Shown piece after piece: positions 44,019 through 55,351 of a stretch of 64,000 bases of DNA. The translations under genes were made by a program, and so were the position numbers. The notes under the pieces are model-generated. The model was not told where the DNA came from. It made no database searches and saw nothing but the letters and a program-made list of their open reading frames with translations. Within the stretch, counting starts at the first letter, position 1, and each line of letters opens with the position of its first letter. The DNA lies in assembly GCF_017654505.1 (NCBI RefSeq), contig NC_054548.1:31943774-32007773 (forward strand), read 5' to 3'. The DNA is from Polyodon spathula (Eukaryota; Chordata; Actinopteri; Acipenseriformes; Polyodontidae).

Positions 44019-45190
44019 TAGACCAGTACAGAGCGAGTCCAGGGGGACTGGTCACGTACCACCCAAACTGCCTCCCTTAGTAGAAAAGGATGGTGGACAC
44101 ATTGGTGGCTACTCGGAAGGGGCCAAAGAGATACCAGTTCGCCAGAGGGATGGGCGCCTCAGTCTGGTGTAAGTCTGAAGGAGAGGGTAAGGCTGTTGGT
44201 CTTGTTAACCCTCAGGGTAGTAACATTCAAAACTAATAGTCCAGACAATGGTACATTTTATTTAATTGTCATCAGGAGTGACATATTAAACCAGAATGGC
44301 CACTAAGAGAACAAACAACTCATTTTTGCTGTGTGCTGAGACCCACACAGACAGGCATGGGAAGGGGGTGGGGCAAGAGCAGAGTGACTGTAGATATTGA
44401 AGGGAGACCATTGTGTGCATTACTAGACACCAGTAGTACACAGACACTAGTGAGTACCAAGGGAATGGTGTAATGGAGATTCAGTGTTACATATACAATG
44501 TGTGCGTGGGGAAGAAAAAGAATATCCCACTGCAGACTTGTACCTTGGTGTACGTGGACAGATGTTTCTGGTGACAGTGGGGTTTAGTAGAGGAATTGCC
44601 TTGCCCTGTAATTCTGGGCCAGGCCTGGACCTGCCAATCCTAGCAGACCTTCAACAAAATTAGGCCTGTAATGTGACCATGACCAAGGCTCAGACTAAGC
44701 GACAGGCCCAGGAGCCAGACTCCTTTGATTAATTACCATTTAGAAATGAGGAAATAGAGGGGGGTACAGTTAAGAGAAGGAAATTTAAACACCACAGACA
44801 GCTAGAGCGGTTTCAGGGAACTATGTTGAAAGGTACTCAGGAGATAGGCAGGAACCCAGAATTAATCTCTGACAGGGTGGGAAGTCCTTGGCAATATTGC
44901 TAAATTGCAAGGTGAACCTTTTTTTTTTTTTGATTTGTGAGGAATTGTGTGAAATAGAGGGGGTAGTACAGTGAAAAATAACTAGTCTGGTACATTAGGG
45001 GAAGTATGTTATGAAGCCAGGGATATTGTATTGTAGGACTTATACATGGGAAAATACTTGCTTTGGGGCATACTGTGCCATGGGCTGGACATTTGGTAAG
45101 AACTAAGTCATTTGCAAAATCCTCTATACCAGTTGGTAGACTGGAAAATTTGATACCTTCTGAAGGAGGACTACACTGCCTCCATGTGCA
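44019..45190. other. unassigned stretch, richer in G/C than the intron
   Basis: No long frame. Its base composition and the many GAGG/AGGG words differ from neighbouring intron. It might be the 5' part of the DIRS or another retroelement, but no motif proves it. Confidence 0.3.
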
Positions 45191-45202
45191 AACGTGCGCA
45201 TC

Positions 45203-45636
45203 AAGTGCAAAGAAGAGCGACCAGAATTATTCTGGCTTTAAAAGACATGTCATATGCAGACAGGCTAAAAGAATTGAATCTGTTCAGTCTTGAACAAAGA
45301 AGACTACGCGGCGACCAAATTCAAGCATTCAAAATTCTAAAAGGTATTGACAATGTCGACCCAAGGGACTTTTTCGACCTGAAAAAAGAAACAAGGACCA
45401 GGGGTCACAAATGGAAATTAGACAAAGGGGCATTCAGAACAGAAAATAGGAGGCACTTTTTTACACAGAGAATCGTGAGGGTCTGGAATCAACTCCCCAG
45501 TAATGTTGTTGAAGCTGACACCCTGGGATCCTTCAAGAAGCTGCTTGACGAGATTCTGGGAACAATAAGCTACTAACAACCAAACGAGCAAGATGGGCCG
45601 AATGGCCTCCTCTCGTTTGTAAACTTTCTTATGTTC
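45203..45636 (+). mobile_element. CR1 LINE 3' fragment
   Basis: Encodes [20 protein letters not shown] to ILGTISY in one open frame (ending at 45576), then the CR1 tail ending TTCTTATGTTCT. Only the last about 430 bases of the element are present. It abuts the DIRS gag-like sequence. Confidence 0.88.
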
Positions 45637-46690
45637 TATCAAATTCTTGTGGCCAAATATCAACATAAACTATGGAGCCAGGTGTCTGCTGCCCTACAGA
45701 GACCTACCCCAGAGAACATCGAACTGGCTATGCAGCTTGCGGAAGATTGGAAAAATACTGCAAAGATTCAGCTGCAAGCGTCATGTGATGCATTGACAAC
45801 AATGCTAGGGCTGTAGCAGACAGGTTCTGCAGATGAAGACAACTTCCTTCACTCCCAACACAGTCAAAAATTACGAATTTATAATTTCAAGGGGACTTTC
45901 TATTTGGCACTGATCTTAAAGATTCTATGACACAGGTGAACTAGGCAAAGCAGGCTATCAGATCCTGCTCAACCACAAGCAGAGATATACCCCCTAATAT
46001 GGTGTATTTTAATAGGCAAAGGTCAGAGCAGGTTCCAAAGTGGACAAGGCTCCAGGCCATATGGATCCTTTTCTGGTCAGTAGGGGAAGAATTTAAAATT
46101 TTTGAAAATAAAATCAAACCCCTGGGTCCTTGGGCTCATACAACACAGCTACAAGGTACCGTTCCGGTCTGAACCACCAGCAACAGGCATTTGGACACGA
46201 CTGGACTGGGCAGGTCCACAAAGGGGTCTGTCTACAGGAGGATATAAGATCCATGCTCCTTTTCCTCGTCATAGAACTGGTCTTCTCATCTTTAGAGACA
46301 GGGACGTTACTCCAGGTATTTCTTAATACACAAAAAGAACGGGAAGTTCAGACCAATTTTAGACCTCAGAGGTCTGAACAAAATGGATCAAAATGGTACC
46401 TTTTGGACATTTTCATCAAGGCAGTTCAACCCGGTGGATGATTTCTTAGACCTCAAGGATGCCTATTTTCATCTTCCCATACATAAGGATTCCAAAAAAT
46501 ATCTTCAGTTTGCTATCAGGTTTGCATCCCTTCGAGATCTCCACAGCCTCCAGAGTGTTCACCAAGGTGATGGTACAAGTAGCATCACATCTACGAAGCA
46601 GGGGCATCCACGTTTACCATTACATCGACGTCTGGTTGATACGAGTGTAACGGCTTTGACTCATTTTGGGTGCCAGGTAGGTTGTAACCC
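45637..46690 (+). pseudogene. DIRS-type retrotransposon, gag-like and RT part
   Basis: 45640-45813 reads SAALQRPTPENIELAMQLAE and AKIQLQASCDALTTMLGL, resembling the DIRS gag-like protein. Stops follow, then NPWVLGLIQHSYKVPF (about 46120). RT pieces in shifting frames come next: RSEQNG from an RPILDLRGLN-type block, LDLKDAYFHLPIHKDS (46449-46496) and SRVFTKVMVQVASHLRSRGI with YHYIDVWLI, where the YxDD box has become YIDV. Broken at about 46690 by unrelated DNA. Confidence 0.65.
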
Positions 46691-47054
46691 TACCAAAGAT
46701 AAGAATAAAAAAGAATAAACAAGAAAAATACCAATTTTACAAAGTCGTTACCAGGACACAGATACTGAAGCTAAAACAAAATCAAAAGCTTCTGAGTTGC
46801 ACCCTGTGCTAGATAGCTTCAGAGTTGAATATCAAAACATGTTTAGACAGAAAATGCTCATAGAAAGAGAGTTTGAGAGAATATCAGCATATGCATAAAT
46901 GTAAACAATAGCAATATATTTTATCATCAATTTGCAAAAAAAACAAAAATAAATATTTAGTGACCAAGCTTTAAGTCCCTTTTCAGTCCTTAATGTCCAT
47001 TATAAACACAGCCGCACACAAAACAAAATTACACATTTATATAGTCAGTCTTTA

Positions 47055-47602
47055 AAAATGTACTCCCTCTGTGTGCTTTGTTTTTGGTCCCTTTTAAACC
47101 CTCTGTAAGTGCCTTCTTTCACTGAATATTTTTTAAATTGATCTATTAAACCATTTTTGCAATTTTGTTTTAGATTTAGATTTGTCCACTTTAGGGATGT
47201 AATTGTTTTGTGGCTCTAGTACAACATTAAAAAAAAAAAAAAAAAAACAACCACCCCTTTTCCTGTGGATGTTTTCTCTATTTTACTCCAATCTACTTCT
47301 GTTAGTATCTGCTCATACCTTCATAGTTTGAAATGTAAAAAAAATTCTAAAATTGTAAAACTTGGCTTTAGTCATTACTTTTTGGGTTTTAAAAATCACT
47401 TCAAATGAGACCATGTTGTGGTCTGAGTTTGCAAATGGCTCTATCCTCATGTTATTCTCTCTTCGTTATTTGAAAAGACTAAATCAAGGCATGCCTCCCC
47501 TCTAGTCAGTGCCTTGACAAGTTGTGTTAAGAAGCAGTCATTTGTCATTTCCACCATTTCAATTTCGTCCGTCGTGCTCCCCACCAGGTTTTCCCATTTT
47601 AC
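47055..47602 (-). mobile_element. CR1 LINE fragment, endonuclease to linker
   Basis: Matches bases 53750-54245 of the long CR1 copy on the same strand, including text coding the SDHNMVSF endonuclease motif region. It ends where a Tc1 terminus begins at a TA that belongs to the CR1 sequence CCCATTTTATATGGG. Many small changes; dead. Confidence 0.8.
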
Positions 47603-47722
47603 AGTGCCTATAGAAAGTCTACACCCCCTTGAACTTTTTTCACATTTTGTTGCGTTAGTGCCTCAGAGTTTCATGCATTTAAATGAGGATTTTTTTCCGC
47701 TTATCTACACATCACATTCCAA
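47603..47722. mobile_element. Tc1 terminal fragment inserted in CR1
   Basis: Starts CAGTGCCTATAGAAAGTCTA just after TA and matches the left end of the Tc1 at 36231 for about 120 bases. The rest of the transposon is missing. Confidence 0.82.
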
Positions 47723-48584
47723 GGTGTCAATCTCCCGAGTTAATTAAGTGATTAATTGGGAGATGGTCACCAGTATATATCCCCGTCTTACGTCGAGGAG
47801 GTGTGAACCCTGCAGCTCTCCGCCATCACTCTGGGTGGGGTGTCGAGAGGCGGACTCTCTCTCCTCTTTTGATGGCGAAGAGGTTTTCCGAGTCAAGGCT
47901 CAGTTGATGGCAACTACGAACTGTAACCCAGACTGTTTGTATTTTTTGTGTTTGTGATTATTTTGTTTACATCTTTTGTTTGTGCTCTGTGAGCAAGTGT
48001 GTTTTTTTGTTTAAATATTTTATTTATTTTTGTGTTCAAAGTAATACGGTGCACTCCGCATCTTTGAACTGCAGAACCTTGCTGCTTTGTTATTCTTCCT
48101 GCATCTGGCCTGATGTCACCACTCGCCGTCATCCTGTCACAGCATGTAATTTTGTTTTTTTGTTTGTTTTTTTTTAATTTGCCATTAACAATGTTTGATA
48201 AGAGCAATTGACTCAAAAGAAAACCTAAGCTTTGAACTCTGTCACGTGATGAGGGGCTTAACTTCAGGTGATCATATTTCCTGCTAGGAGTACTGAGTAA
48301 TATGCGGGTAAACACCGGGCTGCGTGTAACGATTGAAATTAATATTTTCATGAGTACAGTATAGTGGGTCATTTTTGTAAAACTATATTATCTGGCTGAA
48401 GAGTCAGGAACAAACCCCAATTTATAACATTTTTCCTATGGAAAAATGCGCTTCAACTTACAACACAACTTTCAGGAACCAATTGTGTCATAAGTGCAAG
48501 GACTGCTTGTATTTATTTATTTATTTATTTATTTGTTTATTTTGTGATAGCGATACCCAACTTCACAGTCACAGAGCCCCTTGC

Positions 48585-50320
48585 AAGGAAGGGTGTTAGA
48601 ATACAGAGACACAACTCTTTCAGGACCTGGGCCTGTTGGTAAACAGGGAGAAATCCTTGCTATTCCCAGCACAGTCTGGTTTTCCTGGGCGCCCAATTCA
48701 CATGATCTCAGGAAGGTTGTCTCTCGCAGGGAAGAGTGAAATCAACATTTAGCAATTGGGGAGTCATTTCAACGTGGAAGCCAGGAGGCACGCTCCTATC
48801 ATCAAATTCTGGGGCACATGGCAGCAGCAATTTCTCTGGTAAGAGATGCAAAACTACACGAGACACACACAACGGTGTCTCCTTTCTTCATGGAGCCCAA
48901 CTCTTCCAGACTTGTCGAATCAACAGAAGCAAGATGGTGGCAATTCTCGCCTCAAGTGATAGGGGAGCTACAGCAATCTCAACGACCTCCAACACTCAAC
49001 CTGTATACAGACGCCTCCCTACTGTGGTGGGGAGCACACGTAACAGAAGCACAAGTCCAGGGAACCTGTTCCCCAAGACACACCTCCATATTAACCAGCT
49101 GGAGCTGTTTTGCCACAACAGAGAATACCCAGTCTCATTCTAATAGCTCCTTAATGGGTTCTTGTTCTCAGAAATACTAGAGGTAGCAGAAGCGGGGCTA
49201 GTGCACTTACCTGTGACCTGCGATCTGCTGTCTCGAAACAGAGGGAGGATGCATCACCATAATCCTGCATGGCTAATACTAGCTGCTTGGAGGTTGAACA
49301 GCAACAATTACTAGAGAAGATGCTATCTGAACAAGTAGTCAATATCTTACTGGTTTCAAAAGAAACATCTACATTTCAAGCCTATACAGGGAAATGGAAG
49401 GAATTCGTTCTTTAGTTCAATTCAAAAAATCTTTGTACCACACAGATATAAAGCTACCAACATTTTTCTTACCTGGGCCATTTATTCCACAAGGGTCTGG
49501 CATTGTCATCCTTAAAGGTGCATATTGCTGCAATGTCTAGTATTTTACCGGGGTGGGAAGATCACCCGGTAGGTTCTCATCCTGCGGTGTCCAGATTTCG
49601 TAGGGGGGTTAACCACTTAAGGCCCCCAAAGAAACATATTTTTCCACAGTGGAACTTCAGTCTAGTACTGAATAGACTCATGGGACCATCATTTGAACCC
49701 ATGGCAACATGTACCAGAAATTCTTGACATGCAAGACCGCATCTTGGTAGCAGTAACATCAACAAGAAGGACTGGTGAGCTACAAGCACTGGCCATTGAT
49801 ACTATTTCTAGATTTTCAGGGACAAGATTGTCTGCAGACCTGATCCTCAATTTCTACCAAAGGTGGTAACACACTTCCATCTAGATCAAATTATAACTTT
49901 TATTGATTTTTTTGCCAGAACCTCACCAACCAAAATCAGAGACCAGATAGCACTTAATTGTTGTCCAAAGAGCACTGAATTTCTATATTCATAGGGCTAT
50001 AAAAAAAAACTAGCAAGCTCAAGGCAAACCTGTCCCTAAAAGGACAATCTCTAGGTCGATTACATGTTGCATTGAGTTTTGTTATAATCTGGACAAGAAA
50101 CCGTCTCCAGGACTTGTAAAAGCCTACTCAATGAGAGGGGTAGCTACTACATGGGCACAACTAAAATCTGTTCCAATTCAAGACATTTGCAATCCAACTA
50201 CTTGGGCCTCTTCAGAGACCTTCATAAAACGTTATAACTTAAATGTGTCGTCTTCTCAGCCAACCTTTGCTCACTCTGTGTTATCTGTGGCTTCGGGCAC
50301 TAATATCTAACCTACCACCC
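48585..50320 (+). pseudogene. DIRS-type retrotransposon, RNase H and tyrosine recombinase
   Basis: 48600-48760 has LVFLGAQF and SQEGCLSQGRVKS. RNase H follows as LYTDASLLWWGAHVTEAQ (about 48999). The recombinase has DRILVAVTSTRRTGELQALA with its box Arg (about 49756), then PSPGLVKAYSMRGVATTWAQ (about 50105-50160), where the usual H-x-x-R is Y-x-x-R, and TFIKRYNLN with the catalytic Tyr (about 50232). DIRS elements integrate by a tyrosine recombinase and not an integrase. Many stops. Confidence 0.7.
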
Positions 50321-50970
50321 TTTGTCACTTCCTATGGTAGAGATCACTCGGTGTGTCGACCTCACGAGGTATGTTGAGTTTAGTTTGAAAATTTGGACAT
50401 TGATACTCCAGGAAGGGGGGCTTTATGGAGAGGGGACAGTAACTGGCACCAAAAAAAGGATTATATCAAGAATCTCTGGGAAAGAGATCGCCGCTTCTCC
50501 TGACCCAAGCAACATGGAGACTGGGAGTTCACTTGGTTTGTGGAGTTCATCATTCTACGAAGAAACCATATTACAGGTAATCTTCATCTTATCGGGAGGT
50601 GCCTCAAGCCCACCAAGTTCTCGTCTTTTTAACTGCTCTACGGACGTCAGGTGAGAGGAATGCGGGACATCCTTAAAGACACTTGGAAGGCCACAGGAAA
50701 AATTAAATGTGGTTGCCTGTGTCTTTAGAATATGAGACACTGGAGGAGGTGTCCGCACTAGCTCATGACAACTCGGGAAAGGCCCAACGTTTGAGGAGCT
50801 GGCACACCTGAAATTCTTGGAAGTTTGCACCCATAACAGACTGAAAGTAACCAGGGAGATAGAAGAGGGTTGAAACAACTGGGTTCAGATAGGTAGAGAG
50901 GGGAGAAAGAAACCGTCAAATACAACTACCAAAACGAAACTGTGCTGGCCAGGCAGCAAAAAAAAGGGAG
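50321..50970. other. unassigned; possible DIRS 3' end or CR1 5' region
   Basis: 50321-50600 may be the DIRS tail. 50640-50960 has GAYGAG-like coding flavour (ETLEEVS/ALAHDN-type pieces in three frames) that could be CR1 ORF1, but I cannot align it to the long copy. Confidence 0.3.
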
Positions 50971-51614
50971 GTAATGAACTCATGTAAGATAGCCATTAAA
51001 TGTATATCTAAATGCTAGTTGTCTCAAAAACAAAATTTTAGAACTTAAAGCTACTGTACTAACAATTAAATAAAATGTGATAGGTGTTGTAGAAACTTAG
51101 CTATCCGAATGGGATATAGACGAGTATAATATTAGTGGGTATACACTATATAGGAAAGACAGACAGGACAGAAGAGGCACAGGTTTTAAATCTGGAAGAA
51201 AAAACAACACCAAATCAGTATGGGCCAAATTCAGATAATGAGCAAAATATTCTGTTGTACAATTGCATTAGAAATGCATGAGAAGTCATACTATGAGGGA
51301 TTTCAACTTCCCCCATATAAAATGGGAAAACTCGATGGGGAGCCGAAAACAGAGGTCAGAGAACTATTGGCAAACTCCCATCACAGCATGGTCTCATTTT
51401 AAGTATTTTTTAAAACCCAAAAAGTAACAACTTAAGCTAAGGTTGACAATTTTAAAAAGGCAAACTATGATGGAATGAAACAGAGTAACAGAGTAAAATA
51501 GTAAAAACATCCACAGAAAAAGGATGGCTATCTTCAAAAATGTAGTACTTGAGGCGCAAAACAAATGTACATTCCAAAAGTAGACATATTTTAATCTAAA
51601 ACAAAATGGTATAA
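50971..51614 (+). pseudogene. CR1 LINE, endonuclease part (first half of an interrupted copy)
   Basis: Pieces KCIYLNA, NVIGVVET, LSEWDIDEYNISGYTLYRKD, DFNFPHIKWEN and a worn SDHN region are those of the CR1 EEP endonuclease, with many stops. It breaks at a KWFN codon stretch where a TTAA would stand (ATAA, 51611-51614), next to a piggyBac-like MITE. The same element resumes at 55871 after a gap of about 80 bases in the protein order. Confidence 0.8.
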
Positions 51615-51921
51615 CCCTTTGCGGTCCTATGTTGGACCAGGTCCGACATTACAATTTTCCCTTTCCACTCCGATGTCGGACCCTGTCCAAAATCATCAAA
51701 AAGACGTAAAGCACAGGTCTCTAGTCGTTGTTCTCTGGAAAAAGTCGGAAACCTTTCAATGGCCGAGTGAGATAAATAGCAGCTGAATGAAGCCGAAAAA
51801 AGGGCATATCTGAGCAATACAGGTAGCTCCATGCACCACAGAGATAACACAGACACAAACAAAGTTGACAGCAGCTTCCACATCCAGTGCTCAAAGAATA
51901 TCAGACATTTGCAGAGCTTTT
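51615..51921 (-). mobile_element. piggyBac-like MITE, copy 5 (left half)
   Basis: Starts CCCTTTGCGGTCCTATGTTG next to ATAA (a worn TTAA). It is cut at 51921 by a CR1, with the other half continuing at 55284. The uncut order is seen in copy 1 and copy 4. Confidence 0.78.
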
Positions 51922-52468
51922 TAAGAACATAAGAACATAAGAACACAAATGAGAGGAGGCCATTCGGCCCATCTTGCTTGTTTGGTTGTTAGTAGCTTAC
52001 TGATCCCAGAATCTCATCAAGCAGCTTCTTGAAGGATCCCAGGGTGTCAGCTTCAACAACATTACTGGGGAGTTGATTCCAGACCCTCACAATTCTCTGT
52101 GTAAAAAAGTGTCTCCTATTTTCTCTTCTGAATGCCCCTTTGTCTAATCTCCATTTGTGACCCCTGGTCCTTGTTTCTTTTTTCAGGCTGAAAAAGTCCC
52201 TTGGGTCGACACTGAACTGAAGACTGAACAGATTCAGTTCTTTTAGCCTGTCTGCATATGACATGCCTTTTAAGCCTGGAATAATTCTGGTCACTCTTCT
52301 TTGCACTCTTTCTAGAGCAGCAATATCTTTTTTTATAGCAAGGTGACCACAACTGCACACAATATTTAAGATGAGTTCTTACTAGTGCATTGTACAGTTT
52401 TAACATTACTTCCCTTGATTTAAATTCAACACTTTTCACAATGTATCCGAGCATCTTGTTAGCCTTTT

Positions 52469-54406
52469 TTATAGCTTCCCCACATTGTCTAGATGAAGAC
52501 ATTTCTGAGTCAACAGATAGATTCCTTCTCCAATTTCATTATCTCCCATATGATATTTATAATGTACATTTTTATTTCTTGCGTGCAGTACCTTACACTT
52601 TTCTCTATTAAATGTAATTTGCCATGTGTCTGCCCAGTTCTGAATCTTGTCTAGATCATTTTGAATGACCTTTGCTGCTGCAACAGTGTTTGCCACTACT
52701 CCTACTTTTGTGTCGTCTGCAAATTTAACAAGTTTGCTTACTATACCAGAATCTAAATCATTAATGTAGATTAGGAATAGCAGAGGACCTAATACTGATC
52801 CCTGTGGTACACCACTGGTTACCACACTCCATTCTGAGGTTTCTCCTGTAATCAGTACTTTCTGTTTTCTACATGTTAACCACTCCCTAATCCATGTACA
52901 TGTGTTTCCTTGAATCCCTACCACGTTCAGTTTGAGAATTAATCTTTTGTGCGGGACTTTGTCAAAAGCTTTCTGGAAATCTAAATAAACCATGTCATAC
53001 GCTTTGCAATTGTCCATTATCGATGTTGCATCCTCAAAAAAAGCAAGCAAGTTAGTTAGACACGCTCTCCCTTTCCTAAAACCATGTTGACTGTCTCCCA
53101 GGACCCTGTTACCATATAAGTAATTTTCCATTTTGGATCTTATTATAGTTTCCATAAGTTTGCATATAATAGAAGTCAGGCTTACTGGTCTGTAGTTACC
53201 TGGTTCAGTTTTGTTTCCCTTTTTGTGGATCGGTATTACGTTTGCAATTTTCCAGTCTGTTGGTACCACCCCTGTGTCAAGAGACTGCTGCATGATCTTG
53301 GTTAGCGGTTTGTAAATTACTTCTTTCATTTCTTTGAGTACTACTGGGAGGCTCTCATCCGGCCCAGGGGATTTGTTTATTTTAAGAGCTCCTAGTCCCT
53401 TTAACACTTCTGCCTCAGTTATGTTAAAGTTATTTAAAACTGGATAGGAACTGGATGACATGTGGGGCATGTTGTCAGTATCTTCCCTTGTAAAAACTTG
53501 TGAAAAGTAATCATTTAATATATTTGCTATTTTTTTTTCTACATCTATGATTTTGCCATTTGTATCTCTTAAACATTTAATCTCCTCTTTGAATGTTCTC
53601 TTGCTGTTGTAATATTGGAAAAACATTTTGGAATTGGTTTTAGCTCCCTTAGCAATGTTCATTTCTATTTCTCTCTTGGCCTTTCTAACTTCCTTTTTGA
53701 CTTGCTTTTGCAGTTCTGTGTACTCTTTCTGCGTACTTTCTTTTTGGTCCTTTTTTAATGCTCTATAAAGTGCCTTTTTTCGCTGAATATTTTTTTTAAT
53801 TGATCTATTAAACCATTTTGGCAATTTAGTTTTACATTTAGATTTGTCTACTTTAGGGATATAATTGTTTTGCGCCTCTAGTACTACATTTTTGAAGAAC
53901 AACCATCCTTCTTCTGTGGGTGTTTTCTCTATTTTACTCCAATCTACTTCTGTTAGTCTCTGTTTCATACCTTCATAGTTTGCTTTTCTAAAATTGTAAA
54001 CCTTAGCTTTAGTCTTTACTTTTGGGGTTTTAAAAAACATTTCAAATGAGACCATGTTGTGGTCTGAGTTTGCCAGTGGTTCTCTGACCTCTGTTTTAGT
54101 TATTCTGTCTTCGTTATTTGAAAAAACTAAATCAAGGCATGCCTCCCCTCTAGTCGGTGCCTTGACAAATTGTGTTAGGAAGCAGTCATTTGTCATTTCC
54201 ACGATTTCAATTTCATCCTTCGTGCTACCCACCGGGTTTTCCCATTTTATATGGGGGAAGTTGAAATCCCCCATTAGTATGGCTTCTCCTTTGCTACACG
54301 CATTTCTAATGTAATTGTATAACAGATTATTTTGCTCACCGTCTGAATCTGGCGGTCTATAACATGCTCCTATTATTATGCCTTTTGAATTTTTGTCCGT
54401 TATCAT
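52469..54406 (-). CDS. CR1 ORF2 remnant: endonuclease C-half and reverse transcriptase
   Basis: A 645-residue open frame. It starts after the first EEP motifs and contains MGDFNFPHIKWEN and SDHNMVSFEMFF (EEP catalytic motifs), a basic linker (IKKNIQRKKALYRALKKDQ), NKSPGPDESLPVVLKEM, GNYRPVSLTSIICKLME, YLDFQKAFDKVPH, SGVPQGSVLGPLLFL and FADD (about 52716). The end is aberrant (EGIYLLTQKCLHLD) because of a small deletion in the EKDLGVF segment. The downstream C-terminal region (52502-51989) is frameshifted and has an internal deletion. It is not a functional protein, but the RT core is intact. Confidence 0.85.
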   Translation of the reverse strand: MITDKNSKGIIIGACYRPPDSDGEQNNLLYNYIRNACSKGEAILMGDFNFPHIKWENPVGSTKDEIEIVEMTNDCFLTQFVKAPTRGEACLDLVFSNNEDRITKTEVREPLANSDHNMVSFEMFFKTPKVKTKAKVYNFRKANYEGMKQRLTEVDWSKIEKTPTEEGWLFFKNVVLEAQNNYIPKVDKSKCKTKLPKWFNRSIKKNIQRKKALYRALKKDQKESTQKEYTELQKQVKKEVRKAKREIEMNIAKGAKTNSKMFFQYYNSKRTFKEEIKCLRDTNGKIIDVEKKIANILNDYFSQVFTREDTDNMPHMSSSSYPVLNNFNITEAEVLKGLGALKINKSPGPDESLPVVLKEMKEVIYKPLTKIMQQSLDTGVVPTDWKIANVIPIHKKGNKTEPGNYRPVSLTSIICKLMETIIRSKMENYLYGNRVLGDSQHGFRKGRACLTNLLAFFEDATSIMDNCKAYDMVYLDFQKAFDKVPHKRLILKLNVVGIQGNTCTWIREWLTCRKQKVLITGETSEWSVVTSGVPQGSVLGPLLFLIYINDLDSGIVSKLVKFADDTKVGVVANTVAAAKVIQNDLDKIQNWADTWQITFNREKCKVLHARNKNVHYKYHMGDNEIGEGIYLLTQKCLHLDNVGKL

Positions 54407-54483
54407 ATTGATTCGGTTTTATTTTCTTTGTCCAGGTTTAACACCTGGGCTTCAAGACTGTTTCTTATGTATAGCACTACCCC

Positions 54484-55250
54484 TCATCCTCTTCTGTCCT
54501 GCCTGTCTTTCCTATACAGTGTATACCCACAAATATTATATTCGTCCCCATCACTCTCAGACAACCAAGTTTCTGTAACACCTATCACATCATAGTTACT
54601 TGTTAGTGCAGTAGCTTCAAGTTCTAGAATTTTGTTTCTGATACTTCTAGCATTTAGATAAATACATTTAGTGGTTGTCTTACCAGATTTGTTGTTCTTG
54701 TTTTGATGCGGTCTCCCTTCTGTTTTTTTGTTGATTTCTCCCCCCTTCCTTTCTAGTTTAAACGCTTCTGAACCTGCTCCAAGTAGACTGATTCCCTTGT
54801 TATTTAAGTGCAGTCCGTCCCATCTATACAGATAGTCCTCGTTGTAGAATGTGGTCCAATGATCAAGATAGGTGAAGCCTTCCCGTGTGCACCACGTCTT
54901 CAGCCATGCGTTTTGATTAATTATTTCCAGCTGTCCATATGGTCCTTTGCAAGGTGCCGGTAGTATACCAGAAAATGCCACAGTTTTGGTTTTCTCTTTT
55001 AATTTCCTTCCTAGCTCTCTGAATTTATTTTGCAGGGATTTTGGTCTGTCTCTTCCAATGTTGTTTGTACCGATGTGGATGACTACTACCGGGTCGTCTC
55101 CTGTTCATTCTAGGAGCCTGTCCACGTTCTCAGTGATGTGCTTGACCGAGGCTCCCAGAAGGGCAGCACACTGTTATAGTAAGGGGGTCCAAACTGCGAA
55201 TTGAACTTGCTGTGTTTCTCAATATGGAGTCCCCAACAATCATGACCTCC
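54484..55250 (-). pseudogene. CR1 ORF1 SGNH-esterase domain, running into the endonuclease
   Basis: Read leftward: VMIVGDSILRN (block I Ser), a frameshift, VVIHIGTNNIGRDRPKS (block III), FSGILPAPCKGPYG and LYRWDGLHLNNKGISLLG (block V Asp and His, about 54810). The frame from 54981 to 54484 then continues without a stop into KCIYLNARSIRNKILELEA and DVIGVTETWLSES, the first two EEP motifs. So esterase and endonuclease are in one open frame in this copy. A stop (TGA in place of a Gly codon) and a small deletion near 54420-54485 break it before ORF2 continues. Confidence 0.8.
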
Positions 55251-55283
55251 CTTCTTTTTGCTGTCTGGTCACCACTGTGACCA

Positions 55284-55351
55284 CTTTTGAGATGTTATAG
55301 TATTAAATAATGACTTGAATCGCATTATTGAGGAGTTTGGTGATAAATCGA
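55284..55351 (-). mobile_element. piggyBac-like MITE, copy 5 (right part)
   Basis: CTTTTGAGATGTTATAG and GAGGAGTTTGGTGATAAATC continue the MITE interrupted at 51921. It is cut at 55351 by another CR1 fragment. Confidence 0.75.

Larger units (their letters stand above)
46691..48584. other. insertions splitting the DIRS element
   Basis: Contains a CR1 piece and a Tc1 end (separate entries). 46691-47054 is unassigned. 47723-48584 is unassigned but has an ATTAA-rich start, a TATATAT spot (47774-47780) and T-rich text ending near a TGTCACAG word, which could be an LTR. A TTTA tetranucleotide array lies near 48512-48545. Confidence 0.4.
51922..55283 (-). mobile_element. CR1 LINE, longest copy (3.36 kb), with 5-bp TSD
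   Basis: Inserted in the MITE. CTTTT at 51917-51921 and 55284-55288 flank it as a target duplication, and uncut MITE copies have a single GAGCTTTC/TGAGATG there. The element runs from the CR1 tail (51922) to just upstream of the SGNH-hydrolase GDS motif of ORF1 (about 55230), so it is 5'-truncated within ORF1. This copy shows the domain order ORF1 esterase, EEP endonuclease, RT and C-terminal region. Confidence 0.92.

Noticed and set aside
47914..48372. 152-codon minus-strand frame
   Set aside because: Low-complexity Lys/Asn-rich text in unassigned repeat, no motif.
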